A stretch of 46,642 nt of DNA, taken from Clostridia bacterium (GTDB lineage Bacteria; Bacillota; Clostridia; Christensenellales; Aristaeellaceae). The stretch lies in assembly GCA_017473345.1 (NCBI GenBank), contig JAFULL010000129.1, positions 1 through 46,642 on the forward strand, written 5' to 3'. Below are positions 7,802 through 16,541 of this stretch, piece by piece. The position numbers and the translations under genes were made by a program. Below the pieces are notes generated by a model that searched no databases, was not told where the DNA came from, and saw only the letters and a list, made by a program, of their open reading frames with translations. Position 1 is the stretch's first letter; each line of letters opens with the position of its first letter.

Positions 7802-9808
7802 GTGAAAAAAATGGTCTCTTTTGAAAATATACTGGTTGAAAATGCGCAGATCGAGCGTGTGGACGACGCGCTGCGCGTGAAGATCGCCAAGGGGAATGCC
7901 GTGCTGACCCTGCCGGAGATGACCGGCGATTTTTACGGCAATGCAAAGTATTTCGTGCTGGATGTGCTGCCGCATGTGGATTACTGTGAAAGCGTGCAGC
8001 TGCATCTGTATGAGAAAAGCGGCCGCAAAATTCACATGCATATCCGCCTGTTCCCGGGCGTTGTGGGACGCATTGTTTTTCGCCTGGATCTGATGGATGG
8101 AAGCCTGCTCTTCCCGCCGCTCACACCCGGAACCATGAAGAGCGAGATCCGTGGCCAGGGCATTGTAATGGCGGACGTGGAAAAGACCGAACTGCACATC
8201 GTTGAGCCGCGTCAGGAAAACCGCGTGTTTGATATTCTGGGCGGATGGCTTTGCGATGAGCTGCCTGAATTCCCCAAGGCTGAGAAAACCACGGTCGACG
8301 TGCTGGGCCAGTGGAAGGAAAAGGAATGGCCGGGCAAGGCCCACTCTGTGGAAGAGATGAAGCAGGCGCTGCTGGCGGATGAAGCTGCGGCGGATGAGCC
8401 CATCCCGGGCTGGAATGCCTACGGTGGCTGCACGGATAAGCAGTTTGAAGCCACCGGCTGGTTCCGCACCCAGAAGGACTGCGACCGCTGGTATCTGGTG
8501 GATCCTGAAGGCTGCGCGTTCTTCTCCTCGGGTGTGTTTGGCGTGTATCCCGGCGAGCCGGGCTGGATTCTCGGCGTGGAGGATCACATGGATGAACTGC
8601 CCGATCCCAGCGGTGCTTTTGCACCTGCCTATGACCATGCGGGCGATCTGGAACTGTACCGCCGCAAGTTCAGCGGCATGTTCCCGGATGAAACGCTGCT
8701 GTATGCGCCTGCCACCGGCAACCTGATCCGTGCATTCGGTGATGAATGGTACGACCGCTGGGCAAAGCTGACGGCCCGCCGCCTGCGCCGCTGGGGCATC
8801 AACACCCTGAGCATGTTCTCTGATCCGGAGTTCATCAAGCGCTCCAAAATACCCTATGTCATTATGCTAAAGGGCTATCCGGTCACAAAGAAGACCATCT
8901 TCCGCGAGTTCCCGGACGTGTTCTCCAGGGAATATGACGACCTCAGCCGCAACTTCGCCAGCCAGCTGAAGGACTATGCCGACGATCCGCTGCTGATCGG
9001 CTACTTCCTTAACAACGAACCCACCTGGGGCTTTGTGACGGACATCCTGCTGGCGGAAAAGATGCTGGAGGATGCGCCGGAAACCGCTTCCTGTGAAGCG
9101 TTCATCCAGTGGATCAGCGAGCGCTACAACGGCGATGTCGCCGCATTCAATGCTGCGTGGAAGCAGGAACTGACCTGCTTTGAAGACCTGAAGAAGGGCC
9201 TGTTCCGTCCGGCGGAGCGCAGCCAGACGGCGTGGAATGACCTGATGGACTTCACCATGATCATGGTGGACATGTACGCAGGCATCCCTGCCAAATATGC
9301 TCGTGAATATGCGCCGCATCACCTGAACCTGGGCATGCGCTTTGCCCACGCCGAGGGCAATGCAAGCCTGCTGCGCACTGCACAGCACTTTGACGTGTTC
9401 TCCCTCAACTGCTATCAGGCCGATCCTGTGGACAAGCTGGACGGGCTTCATAAGGATCTGGATATGCCGATTCTGGTGGGCGAGTTCCACTTTGGCGCGC
9501 TGGACGCCGGTCTGCCGCATCCCAGCCTGTTCTGGGTGAAGAACCAGTACGAGCGCGGCAAGGCCTACGAGCGTTACCAGACCCGTACGGCGGCGCACGA
9601 ATGCGGCGTGGGTTCCCATTACTTCGCCTATAACGATCAGCCTGTTTGGGGCCGTTATGATGGCGAAAACTATCAGTTTGGCTTTGTGGACGTGTGCAAC
9701 AAGCCGTATGAAGTGTTTACTGAAGCGCTGCGCCGTACCAATGAAAAGATCTACGATGTAATGCAGGGCCATATCCCGCCTGAAGGCGGTGAGACCCAGC
9801 GACTGTAA
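7802..9808 (+). CDS. GH50/agarase-like glycoside hydrolase
   Basis: GTG 7802 is chosen because AAAGGAGG (7784-7791) lies ten bases upstream; the next in-frame ATG, 7811, is too far. The 668-residue protein has an N-terminal beta-sandwich (residues 1 to about 200) and a TIM barrel. LIGYFLNNEPTWGF (about residue 400) carries the expected acid/base glutamate and PILVGEFHFGALDAGLPHP (about residue 560) the expected nucleophile glutamate. Both resemble the GH50 beta-agarase signature and other clan GH-A galactan hydrolases. No signal peptide is visible, so it probably trims imported oligosaccharides. It is followed after 18 bases by the DUF5107 gene, forming an operon. The true substrate is not shown; a beta-linked galactoside is the best guess. 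Confidence 0.75.
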   Translation: MKKMVSFENILVENAQIERVDDALRVKIAKGNAVLTLPEMTGDFYGNAKYFVLDVLPHVDYCESVQLHLYEKSGRKIHMHIRLFPGVVGRIVFRLDLMDGSLLFPPLTPGTMKSEIRGQGIVMADVEKTELHIVEPRQENRVFDILGGWLCDELPEFPKAEKTTVDVLGQWKEKEWPGKAHSVEEMKQALLADEAAADEPIPGWNAYGGCTDKQFEATGWFRTQKDCDRWYLVDPEGCAFFSSGVFGVYPGEPGWILGVEDHMDELPDPSGAFAPAYDHAGDLELYRRKFSGMFPDETLLYAPATGNLIRAFGDEWYDRWAKLTARRLRRWGINTLSMFSDPEFIKRSKIPYVIMLKGYPVTKKTIFREFPDVFSREYDDLSRNFASQLKDYADDPLLIGYFLNNEPTWGFVTDILLAEKMLEDAPETASCEAFIQWISERYNGDVAAFNAAWKQELTCFEDLKKGLFRPAERSQTAWNDLMDFTMIMVDMYAGIPAKYAREYAPHHLNLGMRFAHAEGNASLLRTAQHFDVFSLNCYQADPVDKLDGLHKDLDMPILVGEFHFGALDAGLPHPSLFWVKNQYERGKAYERYQTRTAAHECGVGSHYFAYNDQPVWGRYDGENYQFGFVDVCNKPYEVFTEALRRTNEKIYDVMQGHIPPEGGETQRL

Positions 9809-9826
9809 CAAGCAGGAGGCAATGAA

Positions 9827-12800
9827 ATGAGCAAGGTAATCGTGAATGACGAGCTTCGCCTGATGATGGCGTATCCCTCTCCCGACGCTGAAGAGCTGCC
9901 CATGTTTGCGGAGCACCGCGTGCATCAGCGCTCCAGCGGCAATCCCTACCCCAGCAAGGTCGTTATGAAGGTCGACCGCGAGCATCGCGAAGAAAAGCCT
10001 TTCCGCGTCATCACGCTGGAAAACGAGTATATCAGGGTCGAACTCATGCCCGAATTGGGCGGCCGCATCTACTCCGCCTACGACAAGCGAACCGGCTACG
10101 ACTTCTTCTACAAGCAGCATGTCATTAAGCCCGCGCTGATCGGTCTGCTTGGCAGCTGGGTATCCGGCGGCTGCGAATTCAACTGGCCCTGCCATCATCG
10201 TCCCAGCACCTTTATGCCTGTAGACGTGCAGATCGAAGAGCACGAAAACGGCGCCGTGACCGTTTGGATGAGCGAAAACGAGCCCCTTGACCGCATGAAG
10301 GGCATGGTGGGCGTGCATCTGGAGCCCGGCGAAGCGCGTTTTGACACCCGCATGAAGGTGTACAACCCCACGGCCAGCCGCCACTCCTTCCTGTGGTGGG
10401 AGAACGCCGCTGTGCCGGTGAATGAGCAGTACCGTCTGGTGTTCCCGCCGGATGTGAAGTATGTGCAGTTCCACTATCGCAAGAACGTGACCGCCTACCC
10501 GGTGGCTTCCGGCGTGTACAACGGCATCCGCATGGGTGACGGCGTGGATATTTCCTACCACAAGAACACCCATCAGCCCACGTCCTATTTCTGCGCCACC
10601 TCCAACTATGACTTCTTCGGCGGCTACGACGAAGGCAAGCGCGCCGGCGTTGTGCATGTGGCTGACCGTACCGTGAGCGTTGGCAAGAAGATGTTCACCT
10701 GGGCCTACAATCAGCTGTCCCGCAGCTGGGAAAAGGCGCTGACCGATACCGACGGCGCTTATGCCGAGCTGATGGCCTCCAGCTATTCGCTCAACCAGCC
10801 CGACTTTGCATGGCTGCAGCCCTATGAGAGCAAGGAATTCTCGCAGATGTGGTACCCCATCGGCGATGTGGGCGCGCCGCTGTGCGCCTGCAAGGAGGCC
10901 TCCGTCTCCGTGGAAAACGGCAGGCTCAACGTGCAGGCCACCGTGGCCCTCAAGGGCGCGAAGGTCGTGATCAACGGTGTTGAGACCGTGTTTGACGCCG
11001 ATCCTGAAAATATTTTCAGCGCAGATGTGAACGGCGAACTGGAAACTTTCCAGCTCATCTCTCCCAAGGGCAAGGTATGGCTGAGCTACCAGAAGACCGA
11101 GCCTCAGCTGCACGAGATGCCTGAGACCATCCCGGACAATCCCTCGCTGGATATGCTCAAGACCGCGCAGGAGCTGTACCTGCTGGGCGTGCATGCCGAG
11201 CAGTACCGCGATCCCGCCGTGCGTCCGGACGGTTACTGGCGTGAGGCGCTGCGTCACGACCCGGATTATGCTCCCGCTTTGACTGCGCTGGCTGCTTGGG
11301 AACTGGCCCATTTCCGTCCCGAAAGCGCCTATGAACTGGCACAGCATGCCTGGCGTGTGGTGACGGTGCGCAACTTCCATCCCGAAAGCGGCGAACTGCA
11401 GTATCTGATGGGCCGCATTCTGGAGGCTCTTGGCCGTGATGACGAGGCGTGGAACTGGTACATGCAGTCTGCCTGGGCGCAGGACAGCCGTTCCCGCGCC
11501 ATGACTCGCGTGGCCATGCTGGAAGGCCGCCGCGGCGACTATGACGAAATGCTGCTGCATGCGGAAGAGGCTCTCAAGCAGCACGCCGGAAACGAGACGG
11601 CCATGCTGGTGAAGGCGGTTGCGCTTAGTCACATCTGCCCCGAAAAGGCGGCGGAGGCCCTTGGACAGGCTGAGAAGTTTGACGCCCTCAACCTGACCCT
11701 GCGTGCGCTTAAGTATGGTGCGACCGATGCGCTGTATGCCACGCTGCTCAGCGACGCCTGCCAGTCCGCGCTGGACATCACGGCGGATCTGACCGCGATG
11801 GGTGAATGCGAGCTGGCCGTGCAGATCCTTGCAGGCCTGCCTGTCAAGTGTGCGCAGACCGAGTATGTGCGCTGGTATCTCAGCGATGACCAGAGTGCGC
11901 TGGAAGCTGCCGCCGGGTTGGACTGCGGCGTTGCCTACCCGATGCGCTCCATCGAATATATCGCCCTGAAGGCGGCTGTTGCGGCAAAGCCTACGGATGC
12001 GAATGCGCTGAACCTGTTGGCCTGCATCGAATACGCCAGCGGCAACCATGCTGACGCCGAAGTGCTGTGGGAGCGCGCTGTGAAGGCCGACCCCGACGGT
12101 TACATGCCCTACCGCAATCTGGCTGTGGCCCGCTACAGCCATCTGGGCAAGCGCGAAGAAGCGCTGGGCCTGATGCAGATGGCGCTGGTGCGCAAGCCCG
12201 GCGATGGCGAGCTGGTATGGGAGACCGCTCATCTGATGACCCGCATGCAGGTCGATCCCAACGAGATCGCCGCGTTCCTGCTGAAGGAAGGCTACAAGCG
12301 CGAGGATACCGCCATCGAGCTGTGCCGTGCGCTCAACACCGCCGGTCGTCACGAAGAAGTGCTCGACCTGATGCTTGGCAAGAACTTCACTCCCTGCGAA
12401 GGCGGCGAGCATGCCGTGGCCGAGCAGTTCATGTTCGCGCATCATGCCATGGGCCGCAAGCTGTTCAACGCCGGTAAGTTCGAAGAAGCGCTGGATCATT
12501 TCCGCAAGGCGCAGGTGCTGCCGGATAACCTTGGCGCAGGTCTGTGGAACGAAGTGCTGCTGGTGCCGCACCAGTACTATGAGGCACAGTGCCTTGAAAA
12601 GCTGGGCAAGCCGGAAGAAGCCCGCAAGCTGTACGATCATATCCTCATTCTGAAGATCGACTACTTCTCCAACATGCATCTGCCTGAACTGGGCTGCTGG
12701 CAGGCCATGGCCCTGAAGGCCACCGGCCGTCCCGGCCCTGCGCAGGAAATGGTGGCCGAACATCTGCGCAAGCAGCAGAAGGCTGCTGCTGCCCGCGACG

Positions 12801-13000
12801 CTGGCTACTACAAGACCACGCCGTTCTTCATTTCCTTCATGGAGGATGCCAAGACGCTGCGCAAGGCTGGCTGCAGCTGGCAAAGCGCCATGGCCCACTG
12901 GGCTGCCGGCGACAAGGCCAAAGCGGCCGAACTGGCCGCGCAGTCGCTCCGTGGTGAACCGGCCAATCTGTACGCCGGTCTGATTGCAAAGGGCGAATAA
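9827..13000 (+). CDS. Large DUF5107 domain protein with many TPR repeats
   Basis: CAGGAGG (9811-9817) precedes ATG 9827. The 1057-residue product opens with a DUF5107 region (about residues 50-340; VITLENEYIRVELMPELGGR, then SGGCEFNWPCHHRPS). This corresponds to the first 320 residues of the paralogue at 2388 but with a longer repeat region. From about residue 440 to the end it is almost wholly helical, with repeated TPR-like pairs such as ALNLLACIEYASGNHADAEV. No signal peptide or membrane segment is seen. TPR arrays usually hold partner proteins, so it may scaffold the hydrolases; this is inference. It is the last gene before a strong two-way terminator. Confidence 0.85.
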   Translation: MSKVIVNDELRLMMAYPSPDAEELPMFAEHRVHQRSSGNPYPSKVVMKVDREHREEKPFRVITLENEYIRVELMPELGGRIYSAYDKRTGYDFFYKQHVIKPALIGLLGSWVSGGCEFNWPCHHRPSTFMPVDVQIEEHENGAVTVWMSENEPLDRMKGMVGVHLEPGEARFDTRMKVYNPTASRHSFLWWENAAVPVNEQYRLVFPPDVKYVQFHYRKNVTAYPVASGVYNGIRMGDGVDISYHKNTHQPTSYFCATSNYDFFGGYDEGKRAGVVHVADRTVSVGKKMFTWAYNQLSRSWEKALTDTDGAYAELMASSYSLNQPDFAWLQPYESKEFSQMWYPIGDVGAPLCACKEASVSVENGRLNVQATVALKGAKVVINGVETVFDADPENIFSADVNGELETFQLISPKGKVWLSYQKTEPQLHEMPETIPDNPSLDMLKTAQELYLLGVHAEQYRDPAVRPDGYWREALRHDPDYAPALTALAAWELAHFRPESAYELAQHAWRVVTVRNFHPESGELQYLMGRILEALGRDDEAWNWYMQSAWAQDSRSRAMTRVAMLEGRRGDYDEMLLHAEEALKQHAGNETAMLVKAVALSHICPEKAAEALGQAEKFDALNLTLRALKYGATDALYATLLSDACQSALDITADLTAMGECELAVQILAGLPVKCAQTEYVRWYLSDDQSALEAAAGLDCGVAYPMRSIEYIALKAAVAAKPTDANALNLLACIEYASGNHADAEVLWERAVKADPDGYMPYRNLAVARYSHLGKREEALGLMQMALVRKPGDGELVWETAHLMTRMQVDPNEIAAFLLKEGYKREDTAIELCRALNTAGRHEEVLDLMLGKNFTPCEGGEHAVAEQFMFAHHAMGRKLFNAGKFEEALDHFRKAQVLPDNLGAGLWNEVLLVPHQYYEAQCLEKLGKPEEARKLYDHILILKIDYFSNMHLPELGCWQAMALKATGRPGPAQEMVAEHLRKQQKAAAARDAGYYKTTPFFISFMEDAKTLRKAGCSWQSAMAHWAAGDKAKAAELAAQSLRGEPANLYAGLIAKGE

Positions 13001-13007
13001 GAGAATC

Positions 13008-13044
13008 AAAAAAGGACTGTTCCGAAAGGAACAGTCCTTTTTTG
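13008..13044. terminator. Bidirectional terminator
   Basis: A 13-bp perfect stem (13011-13023 with 13028-13040) around a GAAA loop has an A-run before and a T-run after. It serves the DUF5107 gene on + and the secreted protein gene on -. Confidence 0.95.
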
Positions 13045-13047
13045 CGC

Positions 13048-14622
13048 TTACTCAGCGGCGATAATGGCGGTAAAGCCAGTGGAATTTTTCGTCAGCATGA
13101 ACAGGTCTGTCGCCACTTCTGCGGAGGATTCCAGCATGCGCGGGCCGCCGCCCATTCCACCGCCGAAGCCGCCGCCAAAGCCACGGCCCCTGCCGCCGAA
13201 CACTTCCAGCATGGCAGGATCTGTATCGCCGAAATACTCTGCAATCTGTTCGTCAGTCAGAATATCGGTCAGGCTGAAGCCGGTCAGCAGCTGGTTGAGA
13301 TCCTTACCGGCAAGCAGCTCGTTCAAATCAGCATCCTTGAGAATCTCATTCAGATCAACATTCGCAAAGGCCTGCCGCATCGCGCCGAAACCGGGCATCT
13401 GCATGCCTTCGGGCCTTTCGGGAGGCTGCTGGCCACCCATGTCAGGCCGGGGCATTCCGCCGCCCATCTGCGCTGCCGTACCGCCGCCGTGCTGCATGCG
13501 CGTGCCGGGTACATAAGAGGTGATGGAGGTGTAGAGGCCGTTGGTCTGTTCGCCTGCGATCTCGCCGCCCAGATACACGCGGTAAGCGCCTTCTGTCAGT
13601 TCAGGGGTGGAGAAGGCAATGTAGGTATAACTGTGGGGGAAATCATAGGCGAAGACGGGCACGTCATGTTCGTCGGTCACAACCACCAGATCATCGGTGG
13701 ACTGGCCGAATTCCAGCATCATGAACAGCTGGTTGCTGTTTTCATCGATGGGATCGTACATGTTGCCCGCACCCACAACGATGCCGCCGTTGATGCTGCT
13801 GCCCATGTCGGAGTCGATGCCGCTGTCGCCGCTGGTGGGATGAGCCAGGTTGATGATGGTACCGCCGTTGAAGATGATGTAACCGTTGGAATCAATGCCG
13901 TCGCCCTCACCGCCTTTTTCAGGCTTGACGGCAGAGTACAGATAACCGTCGTTGACGGTGAGCGTACCTACTCCGTCCTCGCTCACGTTGAGCGGATCGT
14001 CGCCGGAGGACACTTCAAACACGCCGCCATTGATGGTCATGTGGCCGTATTTGACTTCAATGCCTTCGTTATCAGCATCTACAATCAGCTTGCCGCTGCC
14101 CTCAAAACCAAGGGAGACCAGCGAGTCGATCGCTCCGTCGTACTTGACGTCGTCATCGCTGAGCTTTTTAGTGTGGGAGCCGGTCACATTGTTTACGCTG
14201 CCTTCGGCCAACTCGATAGTCAGACCGTATTCGCCGGGTACACGGGGATCGTAGGCCTTTTCGCCGATGATGGCGGATGCGGTGCGGCAGGTGATGTCGA
14301 TACCGTCGAGGATCAACCGCACCCGATCTTTCTCTCCGGCGCGTACAACGATCTGCGCATCAGTCGCTGTGCCGCTCACACGGTAGGTGCCGGCAGCGGT
14401 GATGGTGATCACACGGTTAGAAAGGTCTTTAAGATCCTTGGGAACGTCTTCATGCGTTTCGTTTTTGTACGCCAGATATACGCTGGCACTTTCATCTTGC
14501 GTAATCACTTCGCCATTAACGGTGATCGCGTCGTCGCTCAGGACGATCACGGTTTCTTCTTCGGCTGCAAAGGCCGGAACCGTCATGCAAAGACAAAGCA
14601 GACAAATCAGCAGTTTTTTCAA
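13048..14622 (-). CDS. Secreted Cthe_2159-like carbohydrate-binding protein
   Basis: TTG 14622 is preferred because AAAGGTG on the minus strand (14640-14634) then has normal spacing and the product begins MKKLLICLLCLCMTVPAFA, a clean signal peptide; a GTG at 14634 would overlap that ribosome site. The 524-residue protein shows a right-handed beta-helix pattern with repeated small rungs (GHMTINGGVFEVSSGDDPLN, then GYIIFNGGTIIN). It is acidic, as in the Cthe_2159 family of calcium-binding, pectin- or cellulose-binding proteins. A low-complexity Gly/Met/Pro-rich linker (about residues 375-415) and a Gly-rich stretch near residue 490 (FGGGFGGGMGGGP) flank a short DLNEL-repeat region. It is probably exported and bound to glycan or the cell wall. 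No anchor motif is seen. Confidence 0.78.
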   Translation of the reverse strand: MKKLLICLLCLCMTVPAFAAEEETVIVLSDDAITVNGEVITQDESASVYLAYKNETHEDVPKDLKDLSNRVITITAAGTYRVSGTATDAQIVVRAGEKDRVRLILDGIDITCRTASAIIGEKAYDPRVPGEYGLTIELAEGSVNNVTGSHTKKLSDDDVKYDGAIDSLVSLGFEGSGKLIVDADNEGIEVKYGHMTINGGVFEVSSGDDPLNVSEDGVGTLTVNDGYLYSAVKPEKGGEGDGIDSNGYIIFNGGTIINLAHPTSGDSGIDSDMGSSINGGIVVGAGNMYDPIDENSNQLFMMLEFGQSTDDLVVVTDEHDVPVFAYDFPHSYTYIAFSTPELTEGAYRVYLGGEIAGEQTNGLYTSITSYVPGTRMQHGGGTAAQMGGGMPRPDMGGQQPPERPEGMQMPGFGAMRQAFANVDLNEILKDADLNELLAGKDLNQLLTGFSLTDILTDEQIAEYFGDTDPAMLEVFGGRGRGFGGGFGGGMGGGPRMLESSAEVATDLFMLTKNSTGFTAIIAAE

Positions 14623-14783
14623 AATGGATGACACACCTTTCCCTGTTTGTGATGGACACCATGTTTATCATACACGAAAAGTGAGTCCGGTGCATGATGG
14701 AATTGTGTGGGATTGATGAATTTTTTTAAGAGGAAATAAGCGGAGATTTGTCGTATATTATCCCGCAGAAGGAGATGATCCAA

Positions 14784-15806
14784 ATGAAAAACTGGCCCAA
14801 ACAGGTTTGTTCGGGCATATGGCAGGGCGGCCACTGTCAGGGAAGTGCGGTGGACGAAAAGAATGGATGGATGTTGTATTCATTCACCACCATGCTTGTG
14901 AAGACTGATCTGAACGGCAGGTTTATCGGCAGTGTCAGGGGCTTGCTGGGCCATTTGGGCTGCATTGCGTTTTGCAAAGAGGATGGCAGGCTGTACGGTT
15001 CGCTGGAATACAAGTCCGACGCCATCGGCCGGGGCATTCTGGCGCGAGCAGGTTCGGACGCAGATCTGGCCAGCGGCTTTTATATCGCTGTGTTTGACGT
15101 TTCGCGCATTGACCGGCCGAATATGGATGCATCGGCTGACGGCGTGATGACCACGGTTTTTTTGCCGGATGTGCTTAACGACTATGAAGGGCATGGCCTC
15201 AATGGCGCACCACACCGCTATGGATGCAGCGGGATCGACGGTGTGACCTTTGGCCCCTTGCCCGGAAGCGACGATCCCAAACAATACCTGTTTGTGGCAT
15301 ACGGCGTGTATGGCGATACGCAGCGTGAGGATAACGATCATCAGGTGCTGCTGTGTTACGACACGCAGGACTGGGACCGTTATGAGCAGCCGCTTGAGCA
15401 GACGTCCATGCACAGAAACGGGCCCGCCTGTCCGTTGCATCGCTTTTTTGTGCCGACGGGCAATACCACCTATGGCGTGCAAAACCTTGAATATGATGCA
15501 GCCTCGGGCCTGTTCCTGATGGCTGTCTATCCCGGTAAGAAACCGCAGTACCCCAATTACCGCCTTTTTGCGGTGGATGCCTCCAAATCTGCCGAATGTC
15601 TCGAACTCTTTGGCCTTGCAGGCGAAAGGGGAGAGGTTCTCAGCCTCCGCGGTGACGGATGGCACTTTGCATGGGGCAGCACCGGGCTCTGCGCGCTGGG
15701 CGACGGACTGTTTTATATTTCTCACGACGAAGAAACGCAGCAGGGTTTTGCAAGCTGCGCACGGCTGTATCGCTGGAATGGCGTTGATCCGTTTGAACTG
15801 GTTTAA
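14784..15806 (+). CDS. Conserved protein of unknown function, possibly a beta-propeller
   Basis: A near-perfect ribosome site (AGAAGGAGATGAT, 14767-14779) fixes ATG 14784. The 340-residue product has no signal peptide and no membrane segment. It is made of short beta-strand blocks recurring at 40-60 residues, rich in aromatics and glycine (GWMLYSFTTMLVKTDLNGRF, YLFVAYGVYGDTQ, GLFLMAVYPGKK, GDGLFYISHDEET). This suggests a propeller fold. I do not recognise a family or catalytic motif. It is transcribed alone, divergent from the secreted carbohydrate-binding protein gene, so a shared role in glycan use is possible but unproven. Confidence 0.7.
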   Translation: MKNWPKQVCSGIWQGGHCQGSAVDEKNGWMLYSFTTMLVKTDLNGRFIGSVRGLLGHLGCIAFCKEDGRLYGSLEYKSDAIGRGILARAGSDADLASGFYIAVFDVSRIDRPNMDASADGVMTTVFLPDVLNDYEGHGLNGAPHRYGCSGIDGVTFGPLPGSDDPKQYLFVAYGVYGDTQREDNDHQVLLCYDTQDWDRYEQPLEQTSMHRNGPACPLHRFFVPTGNTTYGVQNLEYDAASGLFLMAVYPGKKPQYPNYRLFAVDASKSAECLELFGLAGERGEVLSLRGDGWHFAWGSTGLCALGDGLFYISHDEETQQGFASCARLYRWNGVDPFELV

Positions 15807-15809
15807 GAC

Positions 15810-15837
15810 GCATTTTTTCGCTCATGCTGCATAAGCT
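15810..15837 (+). promoter_or_regulatory. Candidate sigma-E-like promoter before the spoVM pair
   Basis: GCATTT (15810-15815) and CATAAGCT (15830-15837), 14 bases apart, loosely match the mother-cell sigma-E consensus. In Bacillus subtilis spoVM is sigma-E dependent, which makes the site plausible, but the match is partial. Confidence 0.3.
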
Positions 15838-15860
15838 GTCTGTGAGCGAGGTGACCCGGC

Positions 15861-16043
15861 ATGAGAAAATGCTATCCCACAGACCAGTCGGCTGTGTTGC
15901 GCATTGCAGGTATCATTCTGCTGGCAGCAGGCGTTGTGCTGCTGTTTGTATGTATCCCGTGCTGGGCATGGGCAGCGCTGCTGGGCGTGGGAGCGATCGC
16001 GCTGGGGTTGCTGCTGCTGAAACTGAGCAGCGCCTGGAGGTGA
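15861..16043 (+). CDS. Small two-helix membrane protein upstream of spoVM
   Basis: GAGGTGA (15849-15855) precedes ATG 15861. The 60-residue product has two hydrophobic segments (about residues 13-31 and 33-51) joined by a CIPCWAW turn, and a basic N-terminus. Its stop codon lies within the ribosome site of spoVM, so the two are translationally coupled. No family is recognised. The sporulation setting suggests a role in the forespore or mother-cell membrane, which is inference only. Confidence 0.6.
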   Translation: MRKCYPTDQSAVLRIAGIILLAAGVVLLFVCIPCWAWAALLGVGAIALGLLLLKLSSAWR

Positions 16044-16047
16044 CGGT

Positions 16048-16131
16048 ATGGCTGTAAAAATGGTTTGTGTCAGAGCGCCCAGATTCCTGAGCGGCGTGCT
16101 CAGGCTGCTGATCCGCCGCAGGAAGGACTGA
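16048..16131 (+). CDS. spoVM: SpoVM-like spore morphogenetic peptide
   Basis: This 27-residue frame is preceded by GGAGGTGA (16036-16043) with ideal spacing. The C-terminal part, APRFLSGVLRLLIRRRKD, matches the 26-residue Bacillus SpoVM at the key places: a proline followed by an aromatic and leucine, a small-residue turn, the amphipathic helix, and the final RKD. In B. subtilis the peptide lies flat on the outer forespore membrane, senses its convex curvature and recruits SpoIVA to start coat assembly. Position next to the spoVA genes supports the call. The N-terminus (MAVKMVCVR) is slightly longer and more basic than in Bacillus. Confidence 0.85.
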   Translation: MAVKMVCVRAPRFLSGVLRLLIRRRKD

Positions 16132-16133
16132 CT

Positions 16134-16499
16134 TTATTTGCTGTGCGGCTTGAACAGAAAGCCTGCCAGCGCACCGAAAAACACAGCTGCGGCGATGCCG
16201 CCTGCCGTTGCGGAAAGCCCGCCCGTGAAAGCGCCGATGAGGCCGCTTTCCTCCACGGCATGCTTTACCCCCTGACAAAGCGCATGTCCAAAGCCGGTAA
16301 GCGGCGTTGTGGCCCCTGCGCCGGCGAAGGCGGCCAGCGGACCGTACAGGCCTACGGCGCTCAGCACCACGCCTGTGATGATAAAACACACCAGAATGCG
16401 GGCGGGCGTGATCTTTGTAAAAATCACCAGCAGTTCGCCGACGGTGCAGATCGCCCCGCCGACGAGAAATACCTTCACATACATCAGCCAGTCAAACAT
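16134..16499 (-). CDS. spoVAE: Stage V sporulation protein AE, spore dipicolinate channel subunit
   Basis: Minus-strand GGAGG with eight-base spacing fixes ATG 16499; an upstream open stretch to 16529 has no ribosome site. The 121-residue product is very hydrophobic with about four membrane segments and carries the family blocks VGGAICTVGELL, LVCFIITGVVL, AGAGATTPLTGFGHAL and FFGALAGFLFKPH. SpoVA proteins move calcium dipicolinate into the forespore and out again at germination. It is the last gene of the minus-strand spoVA operon, separated from spoVAD by a 42-base gap holding a hairpin (16517-16541) that may reduce its expression. Confidence 0.9.
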   Translation of the reverse strand: MFDWLMYVKVFLVGGAICTVGELLVIFTKITPARILVCFIITGVVLSAVGLYGPLAAFAGAGATTPLTGFGHALCQGVKHAVEESGLIGAFTGGLSATAGGIAAAVFFGALAGFLFKPHSK

Positions 16500-16541
16500 G
16501 GCATAATCCTCCGATGAAAGCGGCAGCATGACTGCCGCTTT

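Noticed and set aside
8867-13009. A 1380-codon open frame on the minus strand
   Set aside because: It is antisense to the GH50-like and DUF5107 genes, has no domain, no ribosome site, and a histidine/leucine/glycine-rich composition typical of the reverse frame of GC-rich coding DNA.
13042-14631. A 529-codon plus-strand frame
   Set aside because: It is antisense to the secreted Cthe_2159-like gene, which has a signal peptide and beta-helix pattern.
16517-16541. Hairpin between spoVAD and spoVAE as a full terminator
   Set aside because: On the operon strand the stem is followed by only three T residues, and spoVAE has a good ribosome site right after it. It may modulate but probably does not end transcription.
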